Part shown: in pieces, positions 9,469 through 18,900 of the stretch
How positions within the stretch are numbered: the stretch's first letter is position 1
How the letters are laid out: each line of letters opens with the position of its first letter
Source of the DNA: Flavobacterium sp. KACC 22761
Lineage (GTDB): Bacteria; Bacteroidota; Bacteroidia; Flavobacteriales; Flavobacteriaceae
Direction of reading: 5' to 3'
DNA length: 64,000 nucleotides
Assembly (NCBI RefSeq): GCF_034058155.1
Contig: NZ_CP139148.1
Span: forward strand, 3,596,001-3,660,000
Program-made: the position numbers and the translations under genes
Notes under the pieces: generated by a model
The model's input: the letters and a program-made list of their open reading frames with translations, nothing else
The model's database searches: none
What the model was told of the DNA's origin: nothing

Positions 9469-9708
9469 ATGCCAAATCCTAGAATCAAGAATGAAGCACA
9501 GTACGAAGCATTGGTGAAAAAAGGCTACAGCAAAGAGAAATCGGCCCGAATTGCAAATACACCAGATGCAGGAGAAAAAGGCGGAAAAGCAAAGCCTTAT
9601 GAAGAATGGACAAAAGAAGGACTTTTGAAACAAGCCATGAAAGTTGGAATAAAAGGACGTTCCTACATGAATAAAAAAGCATTGATAAATTCTTTGCGAA
9701 ACAATTAA
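9469..9708 (+). CDS. DUF7218 / Rho-N-like small protein
   Basis: A 79-residue basic protein. The N-terminal part (RIKNEAQYEALVKKGYSKEKSARIANT) is typical of a small family annotated as DUF7218 or Rho-termination-factor-like. The C-terminal part (WTKEGLLKQAMKVGIKGRSYMNKKALINSLRN) looks like a SAP or Rho-N helix-extended-loop-helix that often binds nucleic acid. It lies 11 bases upstream of a type IB topoisomerase on the same strand, so the two form a likely operon. A nucleic-acid role is inferred from this fold and neighbour. Confidence 0.7.
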   Translation: MPNPRIKNEAQYEALVKKGYSKEKSARIANTPDAGEKGGKAKPYEEWTKEGLLKQAMKVGIKGRSYMNKKALINSLRNN

Positions 9709-9719
9709 AGTTAAAAACT

Positions 9720-10805
9720 ATGCCCACAAAAGTCGCTCAGCAAAAACTTATTGAAAAATTAATCAAGACTCCGCATTTGGTTCTTGAAAAATTAGATTTG
9801 GTTTATGTGAGCAATCAAAAGTTGCCAATTGAGAGATGTGAGGGCGAAGATGGCTTTATTTATAAAAAAAATGGCCGTTGTATTAAACAGAAAAGTGAAT
9901 TAAAACGCTTTAACAGTTTGGTTTTGCCGCCAGCCTGGGTAAATGTCAGAATTTCAGATTTGCCAAACGGACATTTGCAGGCAGTAGGTTTGGACGTAAA
10001 AAACAGAAAACAATATCGTTATCATCCAAAATGGAATTCAATTCGAAATCAAACCAAGTTTTATAAAATAGCCGAATTTGGACAAAAACTGCCTTTGATA
10101 AGAAAAAGGGTCGATCAAGATTTAGAAGAGAAGGAGTGGTCTAAAAACAAGGTTATAGCGCTTGTGATTCGGTTAATGGAGGAAACACATATCCGAATTG
10201 GAAACGAAAAGTATGCAAAAGACAATAAATCATACGGACTTTCGACTTTGCGCAAACGACATATCAATATCAATAAAAATGCGCTCCGATTTGAATTTAT
10301 TGGAAAAAAAGGAAAACAGCACACCATTACGACTCGAAACAAGCAATTAATAAAATTAGTTGGCCGTTGCGAAGAAATTCCAGGTTGGGAAGTTTTTAAA
10401 TATTACGACAATAATGGCGAAAAAAAGGTTTTAGACAGCCACATGGTTAACGAATATTTGCACGAGATTTCGGGAGAATATTTTACCGCAAAAGATTTTA
10501 GAACCTGGGCCGCTTCGATTATTTTTTTCGAAAACCTTATGGAAATCGGAACCACAACGGACGAAAAAGAAATCAAAAAAAATATTCTGACAGCGTATGA
10601 TGCCACGGCAGAAGCACTCGGAAATACGAGAAATGTCTGCAAAAATTATTACGTACATCCTTTGCTGGTTTCGACGTATGAAGATGGCTCGATGCAGCAG
10701 TATTTTGACAAAGTAAAAAAGAGCAGAAGTGCCAAAAAGTATTTTTCACGAACTGAAACTGCTTTCTCAGAGTTGATAGAAAAATATACTGTAAACTTAT
10801 TGTAA
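9720..10805 (+). CDS. DNA topoisomerase IB (poxvirus-like)
   Basis: A 361-residue type IB topoisomerase that relaxes supercoils by nicking one strand through a 3'-phosphotyrosine. The N-terminal recognition domain spans about 1-110. The catalytic domain has the arginine in THIRIGNEKYA, KDFRTWAAS with its catalytic arginine, and the nucleophile tyrosine in NVCKNYYVHP near residue 310. Bacterial members are scattered, non-essential, and often near stress genes. It probably shares a transcript with the DUF7218-like gene. Confidence 0.93.
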   Translation: MPTKVAQQKLIEKLIKTPHLVLEKLDLVYVSNQKLPIERCEGEDGFIYKKNGRCIKQKSELKRFNSLVLPPAWVNVRISDLPNGHLQAVGLDVKNRKQYRYHPKWNSIRNQTKFYKIAEFGQKLPLIRKRVDQDLEEKEWSKNKVIALVIRLMEETHIRIGNEKYAKDNKSYGLSTLRKRHININKNALRFEFIGKKGKQHTITTRNKQLIKLVGRCEEIPGWEVFKYYDNNGEKKVLDSHMVNEYLHEISGEYFTAKDFRTWAASIIFFENLMEIGTTTDEKEIKKNILTAYDATAEALGNTRNVCKNYYVHPLLVSTYEDGSMQQYFDKVKKSRSAKKYFSRTETAFSELIEKYTVNLL

Positions 10806-10914
10806 TCAATATTTTATAGTGCTAAAAATAAAATATTTAGAGTTAATGCATCTCTTTTAAAAGCATGAAATTTGAGTAACAAACAAAATCATTATTAACT
10901 AAAAATTACTTATT

Positions 10915-11076
10915 ATGTTACGTTGGACAGTCATATTTATTGTTCTTGCAATCATTGCGGGAATATTTGGTTTTGGCGGAATTGCCGCGGGAGCCGCTAG
11001 TATAGCAAAAATTTTATTTTTCATATTCTTGGTATTATTTATCATATCGCTAATTAGCGGAAGAAGAAGTGTTTAG
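10915..11076 (+). CDS. DUF1328 (YtjA-like) small membrane protein
   Basis: A 53-residue protein with ATG at 10915 and TAG at 11074-11076. It has two hydrophobic segments around a glycine/alanine-rich turn ([14 protein letters not shown]) and ends SGRRSV. This matches the DUF1328/YtjA family of short inner-membrane proteins, which are commonly stress-induced in other bacteria. It sits between topoisomerase IB and the DUF5661 gene in the same direction. Confidence 0.85.
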   Translation: MLRWTVIFIVLAIIAGIFGFGGIAAGAASIAKILFFIFLVLFIISLISGRRSV

Positions 11077-11161
11077 TGCTGATAGACTCAGTGAATTAGA
11101 ACAAATTAAGGCGGCACATCTATTTCGATAAATGTGTCGTTTGCCTTTTAAACAAAATATC

Positions 11162-11809
11162 ATGGGAACAAAAAGCGGTGCTTACCAAGACGTTTACATC
11201 AAAAGAGAGGACAAAATGGTGAGTTTGAAAAATGATGTAACAGATTTTTGTGAAAAATACATTAAACCTGTGCATCCTAAAAATTGGGATTGGGGCATTC
11301 GAGATTTTGAAAATCCTGAAAATGATCCAACTATAGATGAAGCAAGAGCTGTTGCTAGTGTGGTTTATAAAGACTTGATAGATAGCAAACAAACAGAAAT
11401 TGATCTTTCGACAATGGATAATGTTGAAGCAATTAAAGCGTATTTAAATCCAAAGAGCAAACACGAAAAGTTTAATATGGAAGAATTTGCTTTTGCGTTA
11501 AAAGTCGAATTGGAGCACGGACGTGTCAGAGATGTGAATGTGACCAATAATCATCCGTTTTTGACAGCGATGATTGCGCTTGCGCACATGACCGAAAGTT
11601 TGACTTATTACAAACGCCTCAAAGTAATGGAGGCCGAGGGAGAAATCTTCGAAATCTTGCGCAAAATTGAAAATTCAACAATAGGAAATGAAGAATGGTA
11701 CAAAGAATTAGGCAAAGCCGAAATTGAATTGAGAGAAGCCAAAAATGAATTAGCAGAACGTTTGCAAAAAATGGACGACATTCCAACCCTTGAAAAAATT
11801 GGTGATTAA
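11162..11809 (+). CDS. DUF5661 family protein
   Basis: A 215-residue soluble protein starting at the ATG at 11162; an upstream in-frame ATG at 11132 would add residues with no sign of conservation. The core has KVELEHGRVRDVNVTNNHPFL and IALAHMTESLTYYKRL, which I recognise as DUF5661. The C-terminus is a predicted coiled coil (about 165-210). The family has no known function but is typically near stress and DNA-related genes in soil and aquatic bacteria, as it is here. Confidence 0.75.
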   Translation: MGTKSGAYQDVYIKREDKMVSLKNDVTDFCEKYIKPVHPKNWDWGIRDFENPENDPTIDEARAVASVVYKDLIDSKQTEIDLSTMDNVEAIKAYLNPKSKHEKFNMEEFAFALKVELEHGRVRDVNVTNNHPFLTAMIALAHMTESLTYYKRLKVMEAEGEIFEILRKIENSTIGNEEWYKELGKAEIELREAKNELAERLQKMDDIPTLEKIGD

Positions 11810-11859
11810 AACAATTTACTTACACGTTCATTTGGGAACTTTCCCATTGTTTTGATCAC

Positions 11860-11891
11860 AAAAAAACCGTTAAAGTAATTTAACGGTTTTT
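11860..11891. terminator. Bidirectional terminator
   Basis: A near-perfect palindrome AAAAACCGTTAAA / TTTAACGGTTTTT with A-run and T-run on its two sides, between the convergent DUF5661 and acidic-protein genes. Confidence 0.88.
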
Positions 11892-11912
11892 GAATTTTGT
11901 ATCCTTTCTAAT

Positions 11913-12464
11913 TTAAAATTTACGAGGATCATTATCGGGATAACTGTCTTCTTCATCATCTTCTTGTACGTCATCTTCTACATAATCATTTTCATCATCT
12001 TCAATTTCGTCGTCGTCCATATCATCGTCATCATCGTCATCGTCAAGATCCTCTAAATCATCTTCGTCTTCATTAAAATCATTTTCAAAAGTATCTGCCG
12101 GATTGTCAAATTCGTCGTTTTCTACTTCATCGTCAAGATCTTCGTCAACATAATCTTGGTCATTTTCCAGTTCAACTTCATAAATATCATCGTTGTTGTC
12201 TTCTAAATCTCGATCATTATGAAAATCATCATCCAGATCGTCTAAATCATCATCGCTATAATCCCTCACGTTTTCATCAGGATTTGGTTTATCAGGATTA
12301 TGTCCGTTTCGTACTGTATAACCGCGATTTGCTGTTTCCTCAATGCTGTTATCGGTATTTTTTTGATCGTTTAAATCATACAGTTCTTCATTCATCACCG
12401 TATTTCTGTCGGCTCTGTTTGGGTTTCTGTTAAGAATGCTGTTGTTTTTATTTATAGTATTCAT
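11913..12464 (-). CDS. Hyper-acidic Asp/Glu-rich protein of unknown function
   Basis: A 183-residue protein. Residues 1-60 are polar and asparagine-rich, and from about residue 65 to 175 it is mostly aspartate and glutamate, including an eight-Asp run near residue 145. There is no signal peptide or membrane segment, so it should be cytoplasmic and largely disordered. Similar low-complexity acidic proteins occur in flavobacteria without assigned function. It is divergent from the ferritin-like gene at 12652 and lies in a stress island. DNA mimicry, cation binding or chaperone-like roles are all possible; none is shown. Confidence 0.7.
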   Translation of the reverse strand: MNTINKNNSILNRNPNRADRNTVMNEELYDLNDQKNTDNSIEETANRGYTVRNGHNPDKPNPDENVRDYSDDDLDDLDDDFHNDRDLEDNNDDIYEVELENDQDYVDEDLDDEVENDEFDNPADTFENDFNEDEDDLEDLDDDDDDDDMDDDEIEDDENDYVEDDVQEDDEEDSYPDNDPRKF

Positions 12465-12651
12465 GATATCTGATTTTATAATTTCTATAAAACAAATCTA
12501 GTTCTAAATGCAAGAGTATTCTTTATAGAATTGTTTCTTGCAATTGTATAATTAACAGATGTTTAGAATGAAATTTAATCATCAAATCGTATAACCCTGC
12601 TTATTTTTCTCATGTTAATTTTATCATCTATTAATCATTAAAAAATTTACC

Positions 12652-13215
12652 ATGAAAAGTACAGATCATAAAAAAGAAACTCCTGCTGTGAAAAGAGGAG
12701 TTACTAAACCAAAATCAAACGCAGCAGCCGGTTTAACCGAATTGTTTGAAGAAAGCTTAAAGGATTTATATTGGGCCGAAAAAGCTTTGACAAAAGCGCT
12801 TCCAACAATGGCGAGAAATGCAACTTCAGAAGAATTGATTTCGGCTATTAATAAACACTTAGTTGAAACCGAAGAACATGTTTCCCGATTAGAAAAGGTT
12901 TTTGAGCTCATTGGCAAAAAACCAACCGCAAAAAAATGCGACGCTATGGAAGGTTTGATTGAAGAAGGAAAAGGAATTTTGGAAGAAACTGAAATTGGAG
13001 TAGTTAGAGATGCCGGAATTATCGCTGCCAGTCAAAAAATCGAACATTATGAAATTGCAACTTACGGAACTTTAAGACAGTTTGCCGAAACGCTGGGTTG
13101 GGAAGAAGTGGCTTCATTATTGGAACAAACACTTGATGAAGAAAAAGGAGCCGATAAATTATTGACCGAAGTTGCTGTAAATGCAGTAAATCTTGAAGCT
13201 GCAGAAACAGAGTAA
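12652..13215 (+). CDS. Ferritin-like DUF892 protein (YciE/YciF family)
   Basis: A 187-residue four-helix protein with a basic N-terminal tail (about 1-25) and the YciE/YciF domain starting LTELFEESLKDLYWAEKAL. The expected metal-ligand glutamates and histidines appear in ETEEHVSRLEKVF and ASQKIEHYEIATYG. YciE/YciF proteins are stress-induced, ferritin-like and of uncertain activity. It is transcribed away from the acidic-protein gene and ends in a terminator before the DNA glycosylase. Confidence 0.9.
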   Translation: MKSTDHKKETPAVKRGVTKPKSNAAAGLTELFEESLKDLYWAEKALTKALPTMARNATSEELISAINKHLVETEEHVSRLEKVFELIGKKPTAKKCDAMEGLIEEGKGILEETEIGVVRDAGIIAASQKIEHYEIATYGTLRQFAETLGWEEVASLLEQTLDEEKGADKLLTEVAVNAVNLEAAETE

Positions 13216-13231
13216 GATTAAAAATCGTGTA

Positions 13232-13263
13232 GAAAAGTGCAGTCGAAAAACTGCACTTTTTTT
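13232..13263 (+). terminator. Rho-independent terminator
   Basis: Stem AAAAGTGCAGT / ACTGCACTTTT and a T-run directly after the YciE/YciF-like gene. It lies before the start codon of the glycosylase at 13285. Confidence 0.85.
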
Positions 13264-13284
13264 AATAAATCTAAAAAGAAGATT

Positions 13285-14016
13285 ATGCCCGAAGGTCCAT
13301 CGATATTGATATTAAAAGAAGAAGTACAACAATTTTCTGGTCAAAAAGTAATAGAAGTTTCAGGAAACAGCAGTGCAGCTATTCAGCGATTAAAAGATAA
13401 AAAAATCTTGTCATTCAAAACTTGGGGAAAACATTTTTTGATTTGTTTTGAAGATTTTACCGTCAAAATTCACATGCTGATGTTTGGCACGTATCGAGTA
13501 AACGAACAAAAAGAAACAATGCCAAGAATGCACTTGCAATTTGCTAACGGAGAAATTAATTTTTACACTTGTTCGATCAAGATTTTAGAAGGAGCCATCA
13601 ATCAATATTATGATTGGACAGTTGATGTGCTCAATGAAAACTGGAATCCGAAAAAGGCAAAAGAAAGCCTGGACAAAATTCCGAATGAAATGATTTGCGA
13701 TGCAATTTTGGATCAGAATATATTTTCGGGAGTAGGAAATATTATAAAAAATGAGGTTTTGTATCGATGTTTTGTTCATCCGGAATCTTTGGTTGGAAAA
13801 ATTCCAGCCGATAAAATTGCCGAAATTATTTCTGAATGTTCTGTTTATAGTTTTGAATTTTTGTATTGGAAAAAGAAATTCGAACTGAAAAAACATTGGC
13901 TCGCTTATACGAAAAGCTTATGTCTGCGATGTAATTTACCTTTCGTCAGAAAACAAACAGGAAAATGGAAACGCAGAAGTTTTTTCTGTACGAACTGCCA
14001 ACAACTCCACAAATGA
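13285..14016 (+). CDS. Endonuclease VIII / formamidopyrimidine-DNA glycosylase family (Nei/Fpg-like)
   Basis: A 243-residue DNA repair glycosylase with AP-lyase activity expected. The start at 13285 gives MPEGP, where Pro2 and Glu3 are the catalytic residues after methionine removal. The beta-hairpin lysine is in TWGKHFL. The H2TH region is IFSGVGNIIKNEVLYR, and the zinc finger is CLRC...CTNC near the C-terminus. Upstream in-frame codons from 13237 lie in the terminator and are not coding. Its stop overlaps the next start by ATGA, so it is translationally coupled to the DUF72 gene. Confidence 0.9.
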   Translation: MPEGPSILILKEEVQQFSGQKVIEVSGNSSAAIQRLKDKKILSFKTWGKHFLICFEDFTVKIHMLMFGTYRVNEQKETMPRMHLQFANGEINFYTCSIKILEGAINQYYDWTVDVLNENWNPKKAKESLDKIPNEMICDAILDQNIFSGVGNIIKNEVLYRCFVHPESLVGKIPADKIAEIISECSVYSFEFLYWKKKFELKKHWLAYTKSLCLRCNLPFVRKQTGKWKRRSFFCTNCQQLHK

Positions 14017-14726
14017 AAAATGATATTTTAATAGGATGCTCAAGCTACAATAATCGGTTTTGGAAAGGTGTTTTTTATCCAGAAAATCTGCCTTCTTCAA
14101 AATGGTTTGATTTTTATTGCCAACATTTTAGTACGTACGAATTCAACGGAAGTTTTTATAAATTCCCGACGATACGGATATTTGATAATTGGTATAAAAA
14201 ATCGCCTGAAGGCTTTTTGTTTTCGGTCAAAGCACCGAAAGAAATTACACATATCAGAAAGTTTGAGGAATGCGAAGTTTTATTGAATGATTTTTACAAT
14301 TGTTGCAAGGAAGGATTCAAGGAAAAATTAGCTTGTGTTTTGTTTCAATTTCCGCCCAGTTATTCTTTTACTTCTGAACGATTACATCAGATTATCCAAA
14401 ACTTAGATTTAAACTTTAAAAACGTAGTAGAATTTCGTCATGAAAGTTGGTGGAATCATGCAGTTTGGGATGTTTTCTTAAAAAACGGCATTACATTTTG
14501 CAGTGTCAGTCATCCTAATCTTCCAAGAACAATTTTTACCGAGTTTCCAATTGTATACATTCGTTTGCATGGCGTGCCCAAGATGTTTTATTCCAGCTAT
14601 TCTTTTGATGAATTATTTCAAATAAAAAAAGAAATCTTTCTAAAATCAGGATTTGTCTATTTTAATAATACCGCTAGCGATGCCGGAATTTTAAATGCTT
14701 TAGAGATGAAACGCATTATGATTTAA
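14013..14726 (+). CDS. DUF72 protein
   Basis: A 237-residue TIM-barrel-like DUF72 protein. The start ATG at 14013 overlaps the glycosylase stop (ATGA). Family motifs include IGCSSYNNRFWKGVFYP, FQFPPSY and VEFRHESWW, and the C-terminal YVYFNN-type segment is present as FVYFNNT. DUF72 has been linked by genome context to nucleic-acid metabolism; its reaction is unknown. Its stop codon lies inside the left arm of the palindrome at 14721-14779, so the last two residues are set by the repeat. Confidence 0.88.
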   Translation: MKNDILIGCSSYNNRFWKGVFYPENLPSSKWFDFYCQHFSTYEFNGSFYKFPTIRIFDNWYKKSPEGFLFSVKAPKEITHIRKFEECEVLLNDFYNCCKEGFKEKLACVLFQFPPSYSFTSERLHQIIQNLDLNFKNVVEFRHESWWNHAVWDVFLKNGITFCSVSHPNLPRTIFTEFPIVYIRLHGVPKMFYSSYSFDELFQIKKEIFLKSGFVYFNNTASDAGILNALEMKRIMI

Positions 14727-14779
14727 CCGCAAAGTTCGCAATATCATAGTTATCGGGATTGCGAACTTTGCGGTTAAAT
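14721..14779. repeat. Palindromic CCGCAAAG-family repeat spanning a stop codon
   Basis: Perfect 22-base arms (14721-14742 and 14758-14779, ATTTAACCGCAAAGTTCGCA and complement) around a 15-base loop. The TAA stop of the DUF72 gene is inside the left arm. It is the same family as 1779-1836 and 36831-36922, and sits between convergent genes. Confidence 0.9.
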
Positions 14780-14784
14780 TAAAA

Positions 14785-15288
14785 CTATTGCAACTGCAAA
14801 TTTCCTTCAATACCGTCATCCATTGTTTTTCCAGTCACAAGAGCTGCAGTCATTTTAGCAATCGCAACCATTTTGCCGTGTTTATTGTTCCAGTAATAAC
14901 CATCTTCAGGCACCACTTTTATGACGCTTAAATTAGGATCATCGATACCTCCTGGCATCCAAACTTTTACAATAGGATCATATAAATCTTTAATTGTTTC
15001 TCTATCATATCTAATTGTTGCAGATCCATGAAGGGTTAGGAATTTATCACTTGGTTCAGAAAAAAACAATTCAACTGTCGGATTTAATGTAATTTCAGCA
15101 TTTTGACTGCTGTTTCGGTCAGATAAAAACCAAAGATTGCCCAAATCATCAATTTTTTGGACAGACATTGGTCGTGATTGCAAACGATCCGAATTATAAG
15201 TGCAAAACATGCATATTTTTATATTTTCGGCCAAGTCTTTTATTTTGTTTACCGCTAATTCCTCGGTAAGGTTTTTATGATCTCCCAT
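14785..15288 (-). CDS. Pyridoxamine 5'-phosphate oxidase-like general stress protein
   Basis: A 167-residue split-barrel flavin-binding protein of the general stress protein 26 type. Characteristic segments are MCMFCT-like ICMFCTYNSDRLQSRPMSVQ, LWFLSDRNSSQNAEI and LTLHGSATI. The family binds FMN or FAD and is induced by stress in many bacteria; the substrate is unknown. It closes the stress island that begins at 9469. Confidence 0.87.
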   Translation of the reverse strand: MGDHKNLTEELAVNKIKDLAENIKICMFCTYNSDRLQSRPMSVQKIDDLGNLWFLSDRNSSQNAEITLNPTVELFFSEPSDKFLTLHGSATIRYDRETIKDLYDPIVKVWMPGGIDDPNLSVIKVVPEDGYYWNNKHGKMVAIAKMTAALVTGKTMDDGIEGNLQLQ

Positions 15289-15423
15289 GATTTCTCTATT
15301 TAATGTTTTAAATAATTGATTTTAAACAAAGTTGGGATTTTTGAGTTTAAAAAAATTATAGAATTGCTTTTTAAAATTATCAGATTTCAATTTGCGCTTT
15401 TGTCAGAATTATTTACCAAAATA

Positions 15424-15453
15424 TTGTCTGTAAATTTATTTGTAGTATCTTTA
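15424..15453 (+). promoter_or_regulatory. Candidate promoter for the response regulator
   Basis: TTG at 15424-15426 is 19 bases before TATCTTTA (15446-15453), one base off the TAnnTTTG consensus with ideal spacing. It predicts a short leader of about 20 bases before the ATG at 15479. Confidence 0.55.
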
Positions 15454-15478
15454 CGAAAACAGTTTTAGCCCTTTCTAC

Positions 15479-15910
15479 ATGGATGAACTATTAATATTTT
15501 ACACTGATGATGATGAGGACGATTTGAGTCTTTTTGCTGATGCGGTAGAATCATTGTCAAAAGATATAATTCTGCAGACCTATTCTGGCGGAGAAAAACT
15601 GCTTAATGCCATTGCACATTCACCTCCAAAACCCGATGTCATTTTTTTAGATCTCAATATGCCTGGCAAAAACGGGTTTGATGTTTTAAACGAACTCAAA
15701 GGATCTGAAAAAAACAACGATATTCCGGTTATCATTTTTTCAACTTCAAATGAGCCAAGCATTATTGAAAAATGCCTCACTTTAGGAGCCAATTATTTTA
15801 TTACAAAACCGGTCTTAATGAAAGACATTATAAAATCTATTGAACATTCCTTAACCATAAATTGGAAAGAATTTGTTCCTGATCGAAAGAATTTTGTTTA
15901 CAGATTATAA
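15479..15910 (+). CDS. Single-domain response regulator (Rcp1 type)
   Basis: A 143-residue REC domain with no output domain. The acidic pocket is TDDDEDD near residue 10, the phosphorylation site is Asp58 in FLDLNMPG, and the conserved lysine is in FITKPV. Regulators of this kind often pair with PAS- or phytochrome-type kinases. Here the convergent neighbour is a six-PAS kinase that lacks a REC domain, making it the likely partner. Confidence 0.9.
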   Translation: MDELLIFYTDDDEDDLSLFADAVESLSKDIILQTYSGGEKLLNAIAHSPPKPDVIFLDLNMPGKNGFDVLNELKGSEKNNDIPVIIFSTSNEPSIIEKCLTLGANYFITKPVLMKDIIKSIEHSLTINWKEFVPDRKNFVYRL

Positions 15911-15934
15911 CTTCAGCATACATTCATAAAAAAG

Positions 15935-15978
15935 AAACACCAGATTTATTTTTTTAAAATGAATCTGGTGTTTTTTTT
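15935..15978. terminator. Bidirectional terminator
   Basis: Stem AAACACCAGATT / AATCTGGTGTTT with a 15-base loop, flanked by A and T runs, between the convergent response regulator and PAS kinase genes. Confidence 0.85.
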
Positions 15979-18900
15979 ATAATTCTGGCAAATAGATTTT
16001 GAATGTAGCTCCTTTGCCTTTTTCACTGTGCGCTTTGATAACTCCTTTATGATTTTCAACGATTTTTTTTACGATAGCGAGTCCAATTCCGGTTCCTAAA
16101 AATTCGCTTTCTGTATTCAATCTTTGAAAAACTTCAAAAATGCGTTCTTTGTATTCATCGTCAAAACCAATTCCGTTATCTGAAATTCGTAAGCAGAAAT
16201 AGATTTTATCTGGATAATCGACTTTGAAATCTAATTTATTTCCTATAACCCTTCGGGCTTTTATTTGAACATGAGGCGGAACATCTTTTCGAGAAAACTT
16301 TAATGCATTTCCAATCAAATTATGCAACAATTGCCTGAATTGAAATGGCATAACAGTTCCTTCGCCCAACGGCTGAAGATCAATAACAGCATTTTTTTCT
16401 TCAATTCGATCAGAAAAATCCATGATAACTTCTTCGGCAATTTCGTCTAAATTAGTTTTGATAAAAGACCGTTCAGCCGAATTGGTTCTGGAATAAGTGA
16501 GCAAATCCTGTATCAAGGCTTGCATTCTTTTGGCCGAAAATTCAATACGTTCCAAATATCCTTTGGCCTTTGCCGAAATATTCTGCTCGTCCAAATCAGT
16601 TAATCGGCTGGCGAAAGTCTGGATTTTTCGTAGCGGTTCTTGCAAATCATGACTCGAAATATAGGCAAAAGACTGAAGCTCGATATTCATGTTTATCAAA
16701 TCTTTGTTTTTGCTTTCCAGTTCTTCGGTACGTTCTAAAACCTGTTTTTCAAGTAAATTAGTCGAATCTTTTTGTTCTTGAATGTCTGTGCTTGTTCCAA
16801 CCCACATCTGGATTTTTCCATCAGCATCAGTTTGCGGAATCGCGTGGCTGGCGTACCATCTGTATTGTCCATCATGTCGTAAAAAGCGATGTTCATACAA
16901 AAACTCTTTTCCCGTTTTTATGGATTCCATCCAACGGTTGATGTTTTCTTCGCGGTCATCAGGATGAATAATTTGAAGCCAACCATTTTCGTTTACGTTG
17001 ATTTTTGACTTGCCAGAAAAATTATAAAGCGCCTGATTAAAATAATTCAGATTTCCCATCGCATCGCTTGTCCAAACAAACTGCTGAATAGAATCGGCAA
17101 GAAGCCTGAATTTTTCTTCACTTTTCATTAAAACTTCTTGTCTGTTTTTCTCATCTGTTATATCCATTACAATTCCCAGCATTTTTACAGGATTTTTTAG
17201 TTCATCAAAAAACATTTTTCCGTGAACTTTAATCCATGCAATTGAATTATCGGGCTTAATAATTCGGGCTTCATATTTATAAATATTGGTTTTTATTGCT
17301 TTAGCAAATGCTTTCTCAATAACCGGAATGTCATCTGGATAGATTTGTTCCAAAATGTGAGCACGGCTAATTTTCTGATTTTTGTCAAGGCCAAAAAGGG
17401 CCGGCAAATTATCCGAATATATTAATTCTTGCGTCGAGACATTCAAATCCCACGTTACAATTTCGGCAATTTGCGAAGCTAACCGAAGTCGTTCTTCTGC
17501 CTCTTCCACTTTTTTTCGCGCTTCCACTTTCTCAGTAACATTATTCACAGTAACCATTACTGCCGAAATTTCGCCATCAGATTCATAAAGTGGCGTGTAT
17601 TGATAATCCAGATAAAATTTCTCCAATTTTCCTTTAATGTCAATGTAGGCCATAGATTCATTTTCGCGAATGATTTTTCCATTAACAAGGACTTCACGAA
17701 GCAATTGCGGATATTTTTGGTCTAATAATTCGGGGAAAACCTCTAATATTGGTTTGCCAATCGTTTCACTTTCCGTTTTCTGCCAAATATCATTTAGCAT
17801 TGTTGTATTCGCCAATTCAATAATATGATCTTTTCCTTTTAAAAATGTCATTGCGATTGGCGACTGCATAACGAGATTTCTAAAAGCTTTTTCTTGTTCT
17901 GCTAATAGATATTTAGATCTTACAGATTCAGTTACTTCATAACCAACTACAATAACGTCAGAAATTTCACTGTTTTCTTCTCTCAAAGGATGAAAAACAA
18001 TATTAAAATAACATTCTTCGGTTTTATCGTACCGATTTAAGTTTACAAGCAATTCGTCTGTAAAAAAAGGAATTCCTTCTTCATAAACTTTAGAAAGCAA
18101 TGGATACACAGCTTCTTTTGTTTCAGGCACCGTGTCAAAAACGGGTTTGTTGAGTGTTTCTTCTTCGGTTTTATCTACAATTTTGTAATAGGTATCATTT
18201 GCTAATTCGACAATATGATCAGGTCCTTTTAAGATTGCAATGCCCAATGGTACTTGCTGTACGATGTTTTTAAATCGTTTTTCGCTTTCTTCAATTGCAT
18301 TTCGCGCTATAACCTGAAGCGTCACATCGTTTGCAGTGGCTACAATTCCAGAAATTGTTCCGTCGGGTTCTTTTAAAGCTTCATACACAACATTAATAAA
18401 AGTATCTACAATTTTGCCGTTTCGTGTTAATTTTACAGGAAGTTCATTTGCTATAAAGCGTTCGCCGGTCAAAAATACATGCATTAAAAGATCTTCTTGG
18501 CCAACTCCTGAAGCTTCAGGAATGCTTTCAAAAATGGGTTTGTTGAGCACTTCTTCTTCTGTACGTTCCCAAATTTCCAGCATTAACCGATTTGCAATTT
18601 CTACAACAAAATTTTTTCCTCTAAAAATGCACATTGCAGTTGGGGCTTGCAATATATTGTTTCGAAAGCGTTCATTGCTTTCTTCTAATTTTTTTCGAAT
18701 GTTTACTTTCTCCGTCGTTTCCGTACATACAACCAGAACGCCAGAAATTTTTCCGTCGTCGTTAATAACTGGACTATAGCTAAATGTCCAATACACATCT
18801 TCAAGTTGTCCGTTTCTATAAATCGGAACTAATTGATCTTCATGCCAAGTAGGTTCGCCATCATTCAAAACTTGGTCTATAAGCGGGCCAATGAAGTGCC

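Noticed and set aside
9417..11850. Shared word TTTGGGAACTTT at about 9416 and 11831 as a stress sigma-factor promoter
   Set aside because: The second copy lies after a gene end and just before a terminator with no gene to transcribe, and no other copies precede the stress genes.
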